DNA from: Candidatus Symbiobacter sp.
GTDB taxonomy: Bacteria > Pseudomonadota > Alphaproteobacteria > Elsterales > Elsteraceae
Direction: 5' to 3'
DNA: 7,166 nt
Assembly (NCBI GenBank): GCA_030054015.1
Contig: JASGCR010000106.1
Span: forward strand, 1 to 7,166
The first letter of the stretch is position 1, and each line of letters begins with the position of its first letter. Positions 1 through 6,703 of the stretch are shown in pieces. Made by a program: the position numbers and the translations under genes. The notes beneath the pieces are model-generated. The model searched no databases, was not told the DNA's origin, and saw nothing but the letters and a program-made list of their open reading frames with translations.

Positions 1-53
1 AGCGGATTCCCGCTTGCAGTCCGGCGGGTAATGACGCTCCCTTTTTGACGCTC
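1..53. repeat. Palindromic intergenic repeat, copy truncated by the window edge
   Basis: The first ~31 bases are the core and one arm of a palindrome whose fuller relative lies at 6805-6856, in inverted orientation. Shared pieces are AGCGGATT, CCGCTTGCAGT and GGGTAATGACGCTC. It is followed by a T run and a second TGACGCTC (46-53). The same arrangement, two TGACGCTC tags separated by a pyrimidine/T tract and then CTTAAG-like sequence, recurs at 6746-6780. This is seen directly. That it belongs to a dispersed REP-like family of the host genome is inferred. The unit continues beyond the left edge, so its full extent is unknown. Confidence 0.7.
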
Positions 54-462
54 TTACTTAAGCTTAAATGGGTTTATAATCCGCATCTGATCGGCAATCA
101 CCTGGCCGTGCTGCATATCCTCGGAATAGAGTGTGGCGCACTCGGCTTGCAGGGCTGCCGCGACAATGAGCGAATCATAAAACGAAAATTTATAGCGTTC
201 GGCAATGGCGATGCCGCGTTGATGCAGGGCGAAGTCTATCGGAATAGGCGTACCAGAAATTTCGGTGATTGTTTTTAAGATATTGGCAATATCCTTATAA
301 CTTAGCCCGTATTTCCGATGTGCCACCGAAGAAAATTCATTATACACCTGAACACTAAAAACGCCCCCCAGCACGAATGAGTGTTTCGACTCGTTCGGCA
401 TATCCTGATGGTTCGTCTATTAGATAAACCAACACCGAACTATCAACAAATGCCGCGGTCAT
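54..462 (-). pseudogene. vapC: VapC-like PIN-domain toxin, frameshifted in a G6 run
   Basis: VapC toxins are PIN-domain, metal-dependent ribonucleases that cleave specific RNAs and stop translation until neutralised by VapB. The ATG at 462-460 overlaps the vapB stop as ATGA. Reading from it gives MTAAFVDSSVLVYLID, then RAGG, then an early TAG at 357-355 after 35 residues. The rest of the domain continues in the +1 frame (VFSVQVYNEF onward) to the TAA at 56-54. Removing one G from the six-G run (364-369) joins both parts into 135 residues, a normal PIN toxin length. The four expected acidic residues would then be present: D7, E42, D96 (FSFYDSL) and D115 (YSEDM). All other positions look undamaged, so the lesion is either recent, a phase-variable tract, or a sequencing error. 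As written the toxin is not made. Family identity is strong; functional state is uncertain. Confidence 0.82.
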
Positions 463-731
463 TTATAGTGTTTTGCCATAGATTCGCGGTAATTCGCATC
501 CTCGCGGTCAAATTTATAACCAGGGTCGGCAAGGCCGCGATATTTGCGCAATTTCTTTAATAATTCCATGGCATCAGGCCGTTTTTCCTGATCAGAGCCT
601 TTTGCGGCCTCAATCTTTTTGAAACTACCCAGGTTGATTTCGACCTCATCCCCCTCTTTCAAGTCCATCGCCTGGATAACAGGCACCGGAATGCGTACGG
701 CCAGGCTGTTGCCCCATTTGGCGAGCTGCAT
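459..731 (-). CDS. vapB: VapB-like antitoxin, SpoVT-AbrB DNA-binding domain
   Basis: This 90-residue protein is the antitoxin of a type II toxin-antitoxin pair; it binds VapC and represses its own operon. Residues 1 to ~45 form a SpoVT-AbrB/MazE-type swapped-hairpin DNA-binding domain (MQLAKWGNSLAVRIP and LKEGDEVEI are the diagnostic stretches). The tail at ~55-90, with RGLADPGYKFDREDANYR, resembles the toxin-wrapping tail of VapB proteins paired with PIN toxins. The ATG at 731 is supported by a GGAGA Shine-Dalgarno six bases upstream and by the protein starting exactly at the domain. Its stop overlaps the vapC start (ATGA), so the two are probably translationally coupled. The frame is intact even though vapC is broken, so a lone antitoxin may still be made. 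It has its own promoter and is separated from the upstream operon by a probable terminator. Confidence 0.88.
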   Translation of the reverse strand: MQLAKWGNSLAVRIPVPVIQAMDLKEGDEVEINLGSFKKIEAAKGSDQEKRPDAMELLKKLRKYRGLADPGYKFDREDANYRESMAKHYK

Positions 732-745
732 GATAATTCTCCGCG

Positions 746-786
746 AATGATATAATGATACACGGAAGTCATTCTATCTGAATGAC
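746..786. promoter_or_regulatory. Candidate VapB(C) operator repeats
   Basis: Two repeat structures sit on and just downstream of the predicted -10 box. An inverted repeat GTCATT/AATGAC (768-773 and 781-786, 7-base spacer) covers the -10 box. A direct repeat of AATGATA (746-752 and 754-760) repeats with an 8-bp step in the early transcribed region. VapB-type antitoxins typically bind repeats overlapping their own promoter, so these are natural operator candidates. Which of the two is used cannot be told from sequence. Confidence 0.45.
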
Positions 787-800
787 GGTGATGTCGTCAA
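771..800 (-). promoter_or_regulatory. Predicted sigma70-type promoter of vapBC
   Basis: On the minus strand, TTGACG (800-795) and TAGAAT (776-771) are separated by 18 bases, each matching the consensus at five of six positions. Transcription would start around 764-760, about 30 bases before the vapB ATG. The placement directly before a toxin-antitoxin pair fits an independent transcription unit. This is prediction from sequence only. Confidence 0.6.
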
Positions 801-858
801 GATTTTAACCGTCACCAACCCCCAAAAATTTTCGCGGAATGCGGCAACGACAGCGATG

Positions 859-906
859 AAAAAAACGAATCGGTGCAGGCCGTGGGTGCGCTCACCCCGT
901 GCCTGC
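859..906 (-). terminator. Probable intrinsic terminator of the six-gene operon
   Basis: Immediately after the stop codon of the last operon gene, the minus strand forms a hairpin. The outer stem is 6 bp (906-901 with 880-875), followed by a 3x3 internal loop, a 5-bp inner stem (897-893 with 888-884) and a 4-base loop. Seven T's follow at 865-859. The 9-base gap between stem and T run is longer than in a textbook rho-independent terminator, so efficiency is uncertain. The position between the operon and the separately promoted vapBC supports the call. Confidence 0.5.
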
Positions 907-2034
907 TTAATCGACGCGGCCACGGGCATCGATGGCGACTTGACCGAGCAATTTACCGGCGCGGGCGACCCAGGCGCGGGCGAACAAATTGGACACCGGG
1001 CAGACATGGTTGGGGATAATGCGCAGCACGTCGCCAATCTGATAGGGCAAAGCGGGGGTGTCGCTAAGCGTAATGACCCCATGTTCCTCATCCAGGCGGG
1101 CAATGACGGCGGAATCATCGCCGACAACGCGGCCAAAACCACTGAGGCCAAACAAATCGCTGGTCAGGCTTTTGCTGCCGGCATCGATGATGGCGCGGCC
1201 AGGGGTCGGGCGGCTCACGATGGTGGCGTGAACGGTTAAGGCGGCCTGGTCGGGCGATACACCAAACCGGTCAATATGGGCGCGGTCGTAATAAATCGAG
1301 GTGCCGGCGCGGTATTCGTCGATTCCCTTAAGCCCCTCCTCGCGGGTCAAATCGGGCGAGCCGCCGGAGCTTACGACGGGCACGGCAACCCCCCGCGCCT
1401 GGCATAATTGTTTGGCTTCGGGCAAAAATTTGGCGGTGGCTACGCGCCCGCCCGCCGCCGGATAGGTGAACAGGCCCGCCAAGGACAGGCCAGGCATCGC
1501 CGCAATGCGGGCAGCAAGCTCAGCCGCCGCCGCCGGACTTGTCACGCCATTGCGCCCATGCCCCGAATCGCATTCAACCCAAACCGGCAGGGGGTAATTG
1601 GCGGCTTGCGCCGCCGCCGCCAAGCCGTCCAGCATCGCGGCATGATCGGCCACCACCGCCAAGCGGAGATCGGGATATTTTTGCAACAAATCGGTCAATC
1701 GCCTCAATTTCACCGCACCTACCAGGTTAAAGGCCAGGATCATATCGCGCAAACCGCCCGCCGCCATGATCTCGGCCTCGCCTAATTTTTGTACGCAGAT
1801 GCCGACCGCGCCCATCGCCATTTGGTATTGCGCCAAACCAACGATTTTATGGGTTTTTATGTGCGGGCGGTTCTTAACCTGGTGGCGGTCGCAATAGGCT
1901 TGCAAATCCGCGACATTTTTCTCGACCCGCGCCAAATCAATCACGATGCAAGGCGTGTCTAAATCGCGCCAATCCGCGCCAGTTTGGGTGAGAGTCAAAA
2001 AATCTTCAGGTTTAACATTCATACGCTTTGTCAT
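907..2034 (-). CDS. D-threonine aldolase / D-serine dehydratase-like PLP enzyme
   Basis: This 375-residue protein matches the usual length of the fold-type III (alanine racemase-like) family that includes D-threonine aldolase, eukaryotic-type D-serine dehydratase and D-threo-3-hydroxyaspartate dehydratase. RPHIKTHK carries the likely PLP lysine, K60. Other family stretches are DLDTPCIVIDL (~24-34), ECDSGHGRNG (154-163), SSGGSPD (222-228), EYRAGTSIYYD (240-250) and IDAGSKSLTSD (283-293). The C-terminal metal site reads PNHVCP, giving H343 and C345. Characterised D-threonine aldolases use His-x-Asp, whereas D-serine and D-hydroxyaspartate dehydratases use His-x-Cys, so a dehydratase is slightly favoured. 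The ATG at 2034 has AAGGA six bases upstream; M5 is a less likely start. It begins 12 bp after the amidohydrolase gene, as the last gene of the operon. D-specificity is inferred from family membership; the exact substrate is unknown. Confidence 0.82.
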   Translation of the reverse strand: MTKRMNVKPEDFLTLTQTGADWRDLDTPCIVIDLARVEKNVADLQAYCDRHQVKNRPHIKTHKIVGLAQYQMAMGAVGICVQKLGEAEIMAAGGLRDMILAFNLVGAVKLRRLTDLLQKYPDLRLAVVADHAAMLDGLAAAAQAANYPLPVWVECDSGHGRNGVTSPAAAAELAARIAAMPGLSLAGLFTYPAAGGRVATAKFLPEAKQLCQARGVAVPVVSSGGSPDLTREEGLKGIDEYRAGTSIYYDRAHIDRFGVSPDQAALTVHATIVSRPTPGRAIIDAGSKSLTSDLFGLSGFGRVVGDDSAVIARLDEEHGVITLSDTPALPYQIGDVLRIIPNHVCPVSNLFARAWVARAGKLLGQVAIDARGRVD

Positions 2035-2046
2035 AAACGATCCTTG

Positions 2047-3189
2047 TTAAGGCGAAACACAGATTTTACCCCCCATCACCATCCCCGCCGCGAGCAGGCG
2101 ATGCTCAGCCATGATATGCTCACCTTCAACATCGACCAAGTCAAAACTGCCCTCTGCCAGCCGCAAAATGCTGGCATCGCCCACGCCCCCCACCGCCAAA
2201 TGCCCCAAATCGGGACGGCGTATGGCGGCGGCGGGGGCTGTGGTGGCGGCGGCAATCACATCTTGTATTTTCACCCCTAAAGCCAAAAATTTGCTTAAAG
2301 ACGTGGTCAAATCAAAGGCCGGGCCAAATTGCGACAAAGCATGGACATCGGATGAAATCGTATCGGGGGCAAAACCCTGGCTCAGCATGATCCGCGCCGT
2401 GTGGTACGAGAACGACCCCATGCCGTGACCAATATCGAAAATCACGCCGCGTTGGCGGGCTGCCCAGACCTCGTCGCGCACTTTCTCGTGTCCCGCCGCG
2501 CCGTGATAGGGAGCATTGGGAAAGGGGCGAAAGGCATGGGTCAAGATATCGCCAGGCCGCAACAGCGCAACCGTATCAGCATAGCTGGGGGGCGGGAAAT
2601 CAATGTGACACATAAGCGGCAACCCCACCCGATCCGCCACTTGCAAGCCGATTTCCAAAGGCAGCAACCCCGCCGTGCCACTGGCATTGCGACCAATCCG
2701 TACTTTGACTCCGACAATGAGGTCGCGGTTGGCTTCGATGGTTTCGACGCAATCTTCGGCGGAGAACAGGCGCAATTCCTGGCCTTCGGGAACCATCACC
2801 CGCTTGGAAAAACCATAAATCCCGGCAAAGGAGACATGCAGCAACACCAAGATGCGGGCTGTGGCGGGTTCAATCACATGCTTGCGAAAGCCTGGGAAAT
2901 TGCCCGCGCCGGCACTTCCGGTATCGATCATGGTGGTGACGGCATCGCGGCGGCTGAACGCGTCGGCATCGACTCCCAAAGAGGTTCCGCCCCAATAGAC
3001 ATGGGTGTGCAGGTCAATCAAACCCGGCGTCACGATCAAACCGGTCACATCGATTTCTTGCGCGGCGGAGCCAGGGCAGGATGCGCCCATATAGGCCACT
3101 TTGCCCGCGGCAAAACCGACATCGGCAATGGCATCATGGCCGCTTTTGGGGTCGATGACGCGCCCCTGGCGCAAAATTACGTCGTACAT
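2047..3189 (-). CDS. Amidohydrolase/deacetylase-family metallohydrolase
   Basis: This 380-residue cytoplasmic enzyme belongs to the amidohydrolase superfamily, in the dihydroorotase-like group with Atu3266, Oant2987 and EF0837. Some of those enzymes hydrolyse N-acetyl-D-amino acids and acetyl-(R)-mandelate. A small N-terminal beta-sandwich part (MYDVILRQGRVIDP) precedes a TIM barrel. Metal ligands are visible: H61 and H63 (DLHTHVYWG), bridging K162 (VGVKVR, probably carboxylated), H195 (MCHID), H218 (LTHAF) and catalytic D281 (SSDVHA). The C-terminus returns to the sandwich (GDASILRL). The ATG at 3189 overlaps the ridA stop as ATGA, with AAGGTG just upstream. Its place between RidA and a D-amino-acid PLP enzyme supports a role in freeing a D-configured amino acid from an acylated form. 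That role is inference; a cyclic imide or other amide is also possible. Confidence 0.85.
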   Translation of the reverse strand: MYDVILRQGRVIDPKSGHDAIADVGFAAGKVAYMGASCPGSAAQEIDVTGLIVTPGLIDLHTHVYWGGTSLGVDADAFSRRDAVTTMIDTGSAGAGNFPGFRKHVIEPATARILVLLHVSFAGIYGFSKRVMVPEGQELRLFSAEDCVETIEANRDLIVGVKVRIGRNASGTAGLLPLEIGLQVADRVGLPLMCHIDFPPPSYADTVALLRPGDILTHAFRPFPNAPYHGAAGHEKVRDEVWAARQRGVIFDIGHGMGSFSYHTARIMLSQGFAPDTISSDVHALSQFGPAFDLTTSLSKFLALGVKIQDVIAAATTAPAAAIRRPDLGHLAVGGVGDASILRLAEGSFDLVDVEGEHIMAEHRLLAAGMVMGGKICVSP

Positions 3190-3686
3190 CAGGCACCTTT
3201 TTGGGTTTTGGCGGCGGCGGACGGAAAATAGGCAATCGCATCAATTTCAACTTTGGCATCGATCATCAGCCGCGATTCGACGGTCGAGCGGGCTGGCTTG
3301 CGTGGGCCAAAAGCCGCCGCATAAACGCGGTTAAAAGCAGCAAAATCCCGCGCATCATCGAGCCAAACATTGCATTTGACAATGTCATCCAAATTTGCCC
3401 CAAATTCGGCCAAAATTGCGGCAATATTGGCGAGGCATTGGGCGGTTTCGGCCTCGATGCCGCCCAGGACGATTTTTTTATCCGCATCAAAGCCAACCTG
3501 GCCGGAAACAAAGATAAAATCCCCGGCCTGGAGGGCGGGGGAAAAGGGTAGCGACACACCGCCCTGGCCTATTACCTGGCCCGTCCCCTGGTCTGTCCCC
3601 TGGCCCGTCCCCTGGCCGGTTACCTGGCTCGTCCCCTGGCCGGTTACCTGGCCGGTTGATGCGTGCGGTTTTGGCGTATTGCTCAT
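3189..3686 (-). CDS. RidA-family enamine/imine deaminase with repeat-rich N-terminal tail
   Basis: RidA (YjgF/YER057c/UK114) proteins are small trimeric enzymes that hydrolyse reactive enamines/imines, such as 2-aminoacrylate released by PLP dehydratases, to keto acids and ammonia. The domain spans about residues 44-158: LPFSPALQAGDFIFVSGQVG, then NIAAILAEFGANLDDIVKCNVWLDD, then ARSTVESR and VEIDAIAYFP. R133 aligns with catalytic Arg105 of E. coli RidA, and E147 with its Glu120. At 165 residues it exceeds the usual ~125-130. The excess is a tail (residues 11-42) made of eight four-residue repeats of the TGQG/TGQV type, encoded by a 12-bp tandem repeat. The ATG at 3686 overlaps the ATPase stop (ATGA), and AAGGA lies 11 bases upstream, so start-up is probably by coupling. 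The next gene also overlaps by ATGA. Confidence 0.88.
   Translation of the reverse strand: MSNTPKPHASTGQVTGQGTSQVTGQGTGQGTDQGTGQVIGQGGVSLPFSPALQAGDFIFVSGQVGFDADKKIVLGGIEAETAQCLANIAAILAEFGANLDDIVKCNVWLDDARDFAAFNRVYAAAFGPRKPARSTVESRLMIDAKVEIDAIAYFPSAAAKTQKGA
3563..3658. repeat. 12-bp tandem repeat, eight units, inside the RidA gene
   Basis: Eight back-to-back 12-bp units each start with CCTGG on the + strand. Variants are CCTGGCCGGTTA, CCTGGCCCGTCC, CCTGGCTCGTCC, CCTGGTCTGTCC and CCTGGCCTATTA. Because the unit is a multiple of three, gain or loss of copies keeps the frame. On the coding strand each unit gives four residues of pattern (T/I)-(G/S/D)-Q-(G/V). The alternating unit types (GGTTA versus GTCC endings) suggest higher-order duplication. 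Confidence 0.9.
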
Positions 3687-4855
3687 AATAAAGATTTTCC
3701 TTCATGGTTAAAGAAATGCAATTTTTGCGGGTTAAATTGGATGGTGTGGCGGCTGCCAAGCGGAAAATTGCCAGGCTGTGTGCGCAGTCTCAGCCCAATT
3801 GGGGGCGAAGTCGCATTGCCGCCGCTTGCCGGTAACACCACATCGAGATAGAGATCGGAACCGGCATAATCGAGGCCAGTGACCTCGGAATCGGTGGTGA
3901 TCAGCGAAACCTGATCTTGATCATTGCGCATATCTTGGGTGAGAAAAACATCGGTGGGTCGAATGCCGAAAATAATCTCTTGATCCTGGCTGATCAATCC
4001 TGGCCGTCCCGTGTCCCATTTCGTGCCATTTGGCAAAGATAAAAAACCCTTGGCATCCAGTCGCGCCGACACAAAATTCATCGGCGGGGTGCCAACAAAA
4101 CCGGCGACAAATTTATTCACCGGATGGGCAAAAATCTCCGCCGGAGTGCCGATTTGTTGGCAGATGCCTTCATTTAACACGACGATGCGGTCGGCCATGC
4201 TCATTGCCTCGAATTGGTCATGGGTGACATAGAGCGTCGCCTTGCCCACCCGCCGGTGAATATCGATCAAGGCACGCCGCATCTCCCCGCGCAGCAAGGC
4301 ATCCAGATTGGACAAAGGTTCGTCCATCAAAAACGCCACCGGATTGCGGATAATCGCCCGTGCCAACGCCACCCTTTGGCGTTGCCCTCCCGATAATTGT
4401 TGCGGTTTACGGTCAAGCTTTTCGGTCAAATCGACCAATTTGGCGGCGGCGGCAATGCGGGAGTCGCGCTCGGATTTGCTCGGTTTGGGTTTTTCATTGG
4501 TGAGGGGGAAACCGATATTTTCCGCCACGGTGAAATGGGGATAAAGGGCGTAATTTTGAAACACCATCGCCACGTCACGGGCGGCGGGCCTGGTGTAATT
4601 GACCAAATTGCCGCGAATGAAAATCTCGCCCTGATCGGGGATGTCTATGCCGGCAATCAGGCGCAAAATCGTGCTTTTGCCGCAACCCGATGGCCCCAAC
4701 AAGACGATAAACTCGCCATCGGCTACCTCAAGCGAGAAATCGCGTATCACCGCATGGGCGCCATAATTTTTGGCGATATGGCAAAGTTCAAGGGCTGGCT
4801 TTGCGGCAGGTTTTGCGGCAGGCTTTGCGGCGGTTTTATTGGCAGAGTCAGTCAT
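3683..4855 (-). CDS. ABC importer ATP-binding subunit, MalK/UgpC type
   Basis: This 390-residue cytoplasmic ATPase drives the importer formed with the two permeases encoded just upstream. Walker A is GPSGCGKST (54-62), the Q-loop is Q100, the signature is LSGGQ (154-158), Walker B is FLMDEP (175-180, D178 and E179) and the switch histidine is H212 (YVTHDQ). The region from ~250 onward (GTPPMNF, FGIRPTDVFL) is the TOBE-type regulatory part found in CUT1 ATPases, and total length fits that group. Residues 9-20 are a KPAA tail encoded by three 12-bp repeats; the canonical domain begins near L22. The ATG at 4855 lies 4 bp after the permease stop, with only a weak GAAAGAA-like ribosome site. Its stop overlaps the ridA start (ATGA). 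CUT1 ATPases usually serve sugars or glycerol-3-phosphate, but the gene context here points elsewhere; substrate is not readable from this subunit. Confidence 0.9.
   Translation of the reverse strand: MTDSANKTAAKPAAKPAAKPALELCHIAKNYGAHAVIRDFSLEVADGEFIVLLGPSGCGKSTILRLIAGIDIPDQGEIFIRGNLVNYTRPAARDVAMVFQNYALYPHFTVAENIGFPLTNEKPKPSKSERDSRIAAAAKLVDLTEKLDRKPQQLSGGQRQRVALARAIIRNPVAFLMDEPLSNLDALLRGEMRRALIDIHRRVGKATLYVTHDQFEAMSMADRIVVLNEGICQQIGTPAEIFAHPVNKFVAGFVGTPPMNFVSARLDAKGFLSLPNGTKWDTGRPGLISQDQEIIFGIRPTDVFLTQDMRNDQDQVSLITTDSEVTGLDYAGSDLYLDVVLPASGGNATSPPIGLRLRTQPGNFPLGSRHTIQFNPQKLHFFNHEGKSLL
4796..4831. repeat. 12-bp tandem repeat, three units, at the start of the ATPase gene
   Basis: Three adjacent near-identical 12-bp units (TGGCTTTGCGGC, AGGTTTTGCGGC, AGGCTTTGCGGC on the + strand) encode the KPAA tail ahead of the ABC domain. 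Copy-number change would be in frame. The unit length is the same as in the RidA repeat, but the sequence is unrelated. Confidence 0.8.
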
Positions 4856-4859
4856 GGGC

Positions 4860-5750
4860 TTATTCTTTCAAGGCACCGGCCAAAGATTCGGCCATGAAAT
4901 AGCGTTGCAACAAGATAAAAATCACCGTGATGGGAATGGCGGCCAACAGGCTGGCGGCGGAAATCAACCCCCAATCAACCACGAAATTGCCTTTCAAACT
5001 GGCGATACCGGCGGTGATGACTTGGTTTTCGCTGCGGCGAATGGCGACCAGCGGCCAGAGCAAACTGGTATATTGGGTCATGAAAATATAAATCGCATGT
5101 ACCACCAGACCCGGTTTAATCAGAGGCAACACCAGGCGGGTGAAAATTTTGCCCTCTGATGCGCCTTCCAACCGCGCGGCGTGGAAAATTTCATGCGGCA
5201 GGCTGGACATTGAGGCCCGCAACATAAATACCCCCAAAGGATTGGCGAGCGGCGGCAAAATCAAGGCCAAACTATGATCAAGCAACCCCATCCCGCGCAC
5301 CAAAATAAACAAGGGAATCAGCAAAGACGCGGTTGGAATCGCCACCGCCAACAATAAAACCACCATCAAAACTTGCTTGCCATGAAATTCCATTGTCACC
5401 AAGGCATAGGCGGCCAAAGCATCAATCACCAATTTTAATCCCGTGACGGCAACGGCGACCAAAATACTGTTAAACAACCAATGCGCCATTGGATGTTCGG
5501 TAAATAATAATTGGTAATTGCCGTAAAATAACGGCCAGGGCAGCCATTGCGGCGGGTATGAAAACAGCGATCTGGTTTCTTTGAGCGAAGTCGATAATAC
5601 ATAAAAAAACGGCACAATTGCTGAAATCGCCGCCAATCCCAACAAAACATAAGACAAAACCACGGCATAAATCGGGATTTGCAGCGATTTTGTCGGGCGG
5701 CGCGGCAAAATGCCAAATAAAACGCGACGGGAATTGTGCGAATAGGTCAT
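4860..5750 (-). CDS. ABC importer permease, MalG/UgpE type
   Basis: This 296-residue inner-membrane protein is the second permease subunit of the importer. About six hydrophobic segments are visible near residues 27-52, 93-117, 126-148, 158-179, 214-236 and 260-283. Between the fourth and fifth lies the EAA loop that docks on the ATPase, FHAARLEGASEGKIF followed by LPLIKPG (~189-214), in the usual place for the family. The start AIVPFFYVLSTSLKE and the end FILLQRYFMAESLAGALKE are typical of MalG-like subunits; the C-terminal GALKE is highly characteristic. The ATG at 5750 is 2 bp after the stop of the upstream permease, with GGGAG seven bases before it. It is followed after 4 bp by the ATPase gene. 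The family is confident; the transported compound is unknown. Confidence 0.9.
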   Translation of the reverse strand: MTYSHNSRRVLFGILPRRPTKSLQIPIYAVVLSYVLLGLAAISAIVPFFYVLSTSLKETRSLFSYPPQWLPWPLFYGNYQLLFTEHPMAHWLFNSILVAVAVTGLKLVIDALAAYALVTMEFHGKQVLMVVLLLAVAIPTASLLIPLFILVRGMGLLDHSLALILPPLANPLGVFMLRASMSSLPHEIFHAARLEGASEGKIFTRLVLPLIKPGLVVHAIYIFMTQYTSLLWPLVAIRRSENQVITAGIASLKGNFVVDWGLISAASLLAAIPITVIFILLQRYFMAESLAGALKE

Positions 5751-5752
5751 GA

Positions 5753-6703
5753 TTATGCTCCCTTTGACCGTGTGCGCATCACGATCATTTGCAACATGCT
5801 CAGGCCCAGCACCACCAACACCAAGACAAAGGACAAGGTCGCGCCATAACCAATCTCGCCAAAGCTAAACAGGCTGCGGTAAATATACCAACTCACCGTC
5901 GCGGTGGCATTGACCGGCCCGCCATCGGTCAAGGCATAGACCGAATCAAATAATTGCAAATTGACAATGGTGGCGAAAATAATCGAAAAATGAAAGGTCG
6001 GTTTTAACAAGGGCAAAGTCAGGACAAAAAACCGTTTCACCGCCCTTGCCCCATCCAATTCGGCGGCATGAAACAAATCGACCGGCAAGGCCATTAATCC
6101 CGATAAAAACAACAACGTCCAAAACCCCAGCCCTTTCCATACTTCGATCATGGCAATAGTCGGCATGGCGAGGCCAGGCTCGCCCAGGAAATTGATTGAC
6201 GGGCCGCCGACATATTTGCTGATCAGATTCAAGATGCCAAAATCAGGGTGAATCATGAAATTCCACACCAGGGCAATGATCAAAGTCGGCTGCAAGGTTG
6301 GAAAATACAGTAACACACGAAAGGTACCGCCCAACCTGGGAATTGATTTAAGGCTTAAGGCCAAAATCATCGCCACAATAAACACGGTCGGTATCGCCAT
6401 CACCCCGTAATAGAAGGTGTTCAGGATCGATTTAAGTACCAACGGATCGGAAAAACTGCGCGTCCAATTGTCTAGACCGACAAACACCGCCGGTCCCAAA
6501 ATACCATCTTGGTGAAAGGTTAGATAAAACAATTCGGCCAAGGGAATCAGCATAAACACCGTAAACACCAGTAAAAGCGGGGCAAGGAAAAGATAAGCCC
6601 TGAGCGTTTGCCGCCAGTAATAGGCGCGGCGCATACGGTCGTGTTCGGTTATGGTTGGTGGGTGGGGCATGGGGGTGTTGTCCGGTTTAGAGAGTAGCGT
6701 CAT
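5753..6703 (-). CDS. ABC importer permease, MalF/UgpA type (start uncertain)
   Basis: This protein of up to 316 residues is the first permease subunit and the first gene of the operon in the window. Hydrophobic segments lie near 35-57, 95-117, 128-150, 182-207, 238-255 and 286-309. The EAA loop is FHAAELDGARAVKRFF with LPLLKP (211-235), and YALTDGGPVNATATVSWYIY (257-276) is a MalF/UgpA hallmark. The ATG at 6703 lies inside the arm of a long palindromic repeat, and a G run ends only one base before it, too close for a ribosome site. M12 (6670) and M24 (6634) are alternative starts that keep the whole transmembrane domain; none has a good Shine-Dalgarno sequence. The longest frame is given and 6670 is at least as likely. 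Expression could be affected by the hairpin. The partner binding protein is not in the window. Confidence 0.88.
   Translation of the reverse strand: MTLLSKPDNTPMPHPPTITEHDRMRRAYYWRQTLRAYLFLAPLLLVFTVFMLIPLAELFYLTFHQDGILGPAVFVGLDNWTRSFSDPLVLKSILNTFYYGVMAIPTVFIVAMILALSLKSIPRLGGTFRVLLYFPTLQPTLIIALVWNFMIHPDFGILNLISKYVGGPSINFLGEPGLAMPTIAMIEVWKGLGFWTLLFLSGLMALPVDLFHAAELDGARAVKRFFVLTLPLLKPTFHFSIIFATIVNLQLFDSVYALTDGGPVNATATVSWYIYRSLFSFGEIGYGATLSFVLVLVVLGLSMLQMIVMRTRSKGA

Noticed and set aside
781..814. TGACGGT/ACCGTCA inverted repeat as a second terminator
   Set aside because: The 7-bp stem has a long loop and no following T run on the minus strand; it also overlaps the better-supported vapBC promoter.
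774..1151. A minus-strand frame overlapping the 3' end of the PLP-enzyme gene and the downstream gap
   Set aside because: It overlaps a well-supported gene in another frame and crosses the terminator hairpin and vapBC promoter; its sequence lacks any domain.
2401..3231. A long + strand open frame across the amidohydrolase gene
   Set aside because: It lies wholly opposite a gene with clear metal-site motifs and has no family likeness; it is an antisense by-product of GC-rich codon use.
3563..3658. The tandem repeat as a CRISPR array
   Set aside because: Units are 12 bp with no spacers and no cas genes nearby; it is a simple coding minisatellite.
3370..3711. A + strand frame encoding a Pro-Trp-Pro-Val repeat protein
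   Set aside because: It is the 12-bp tandem repeat read on the wrong strand; units that are multiples of three leave all frames open. The RidA frame has the real domain.
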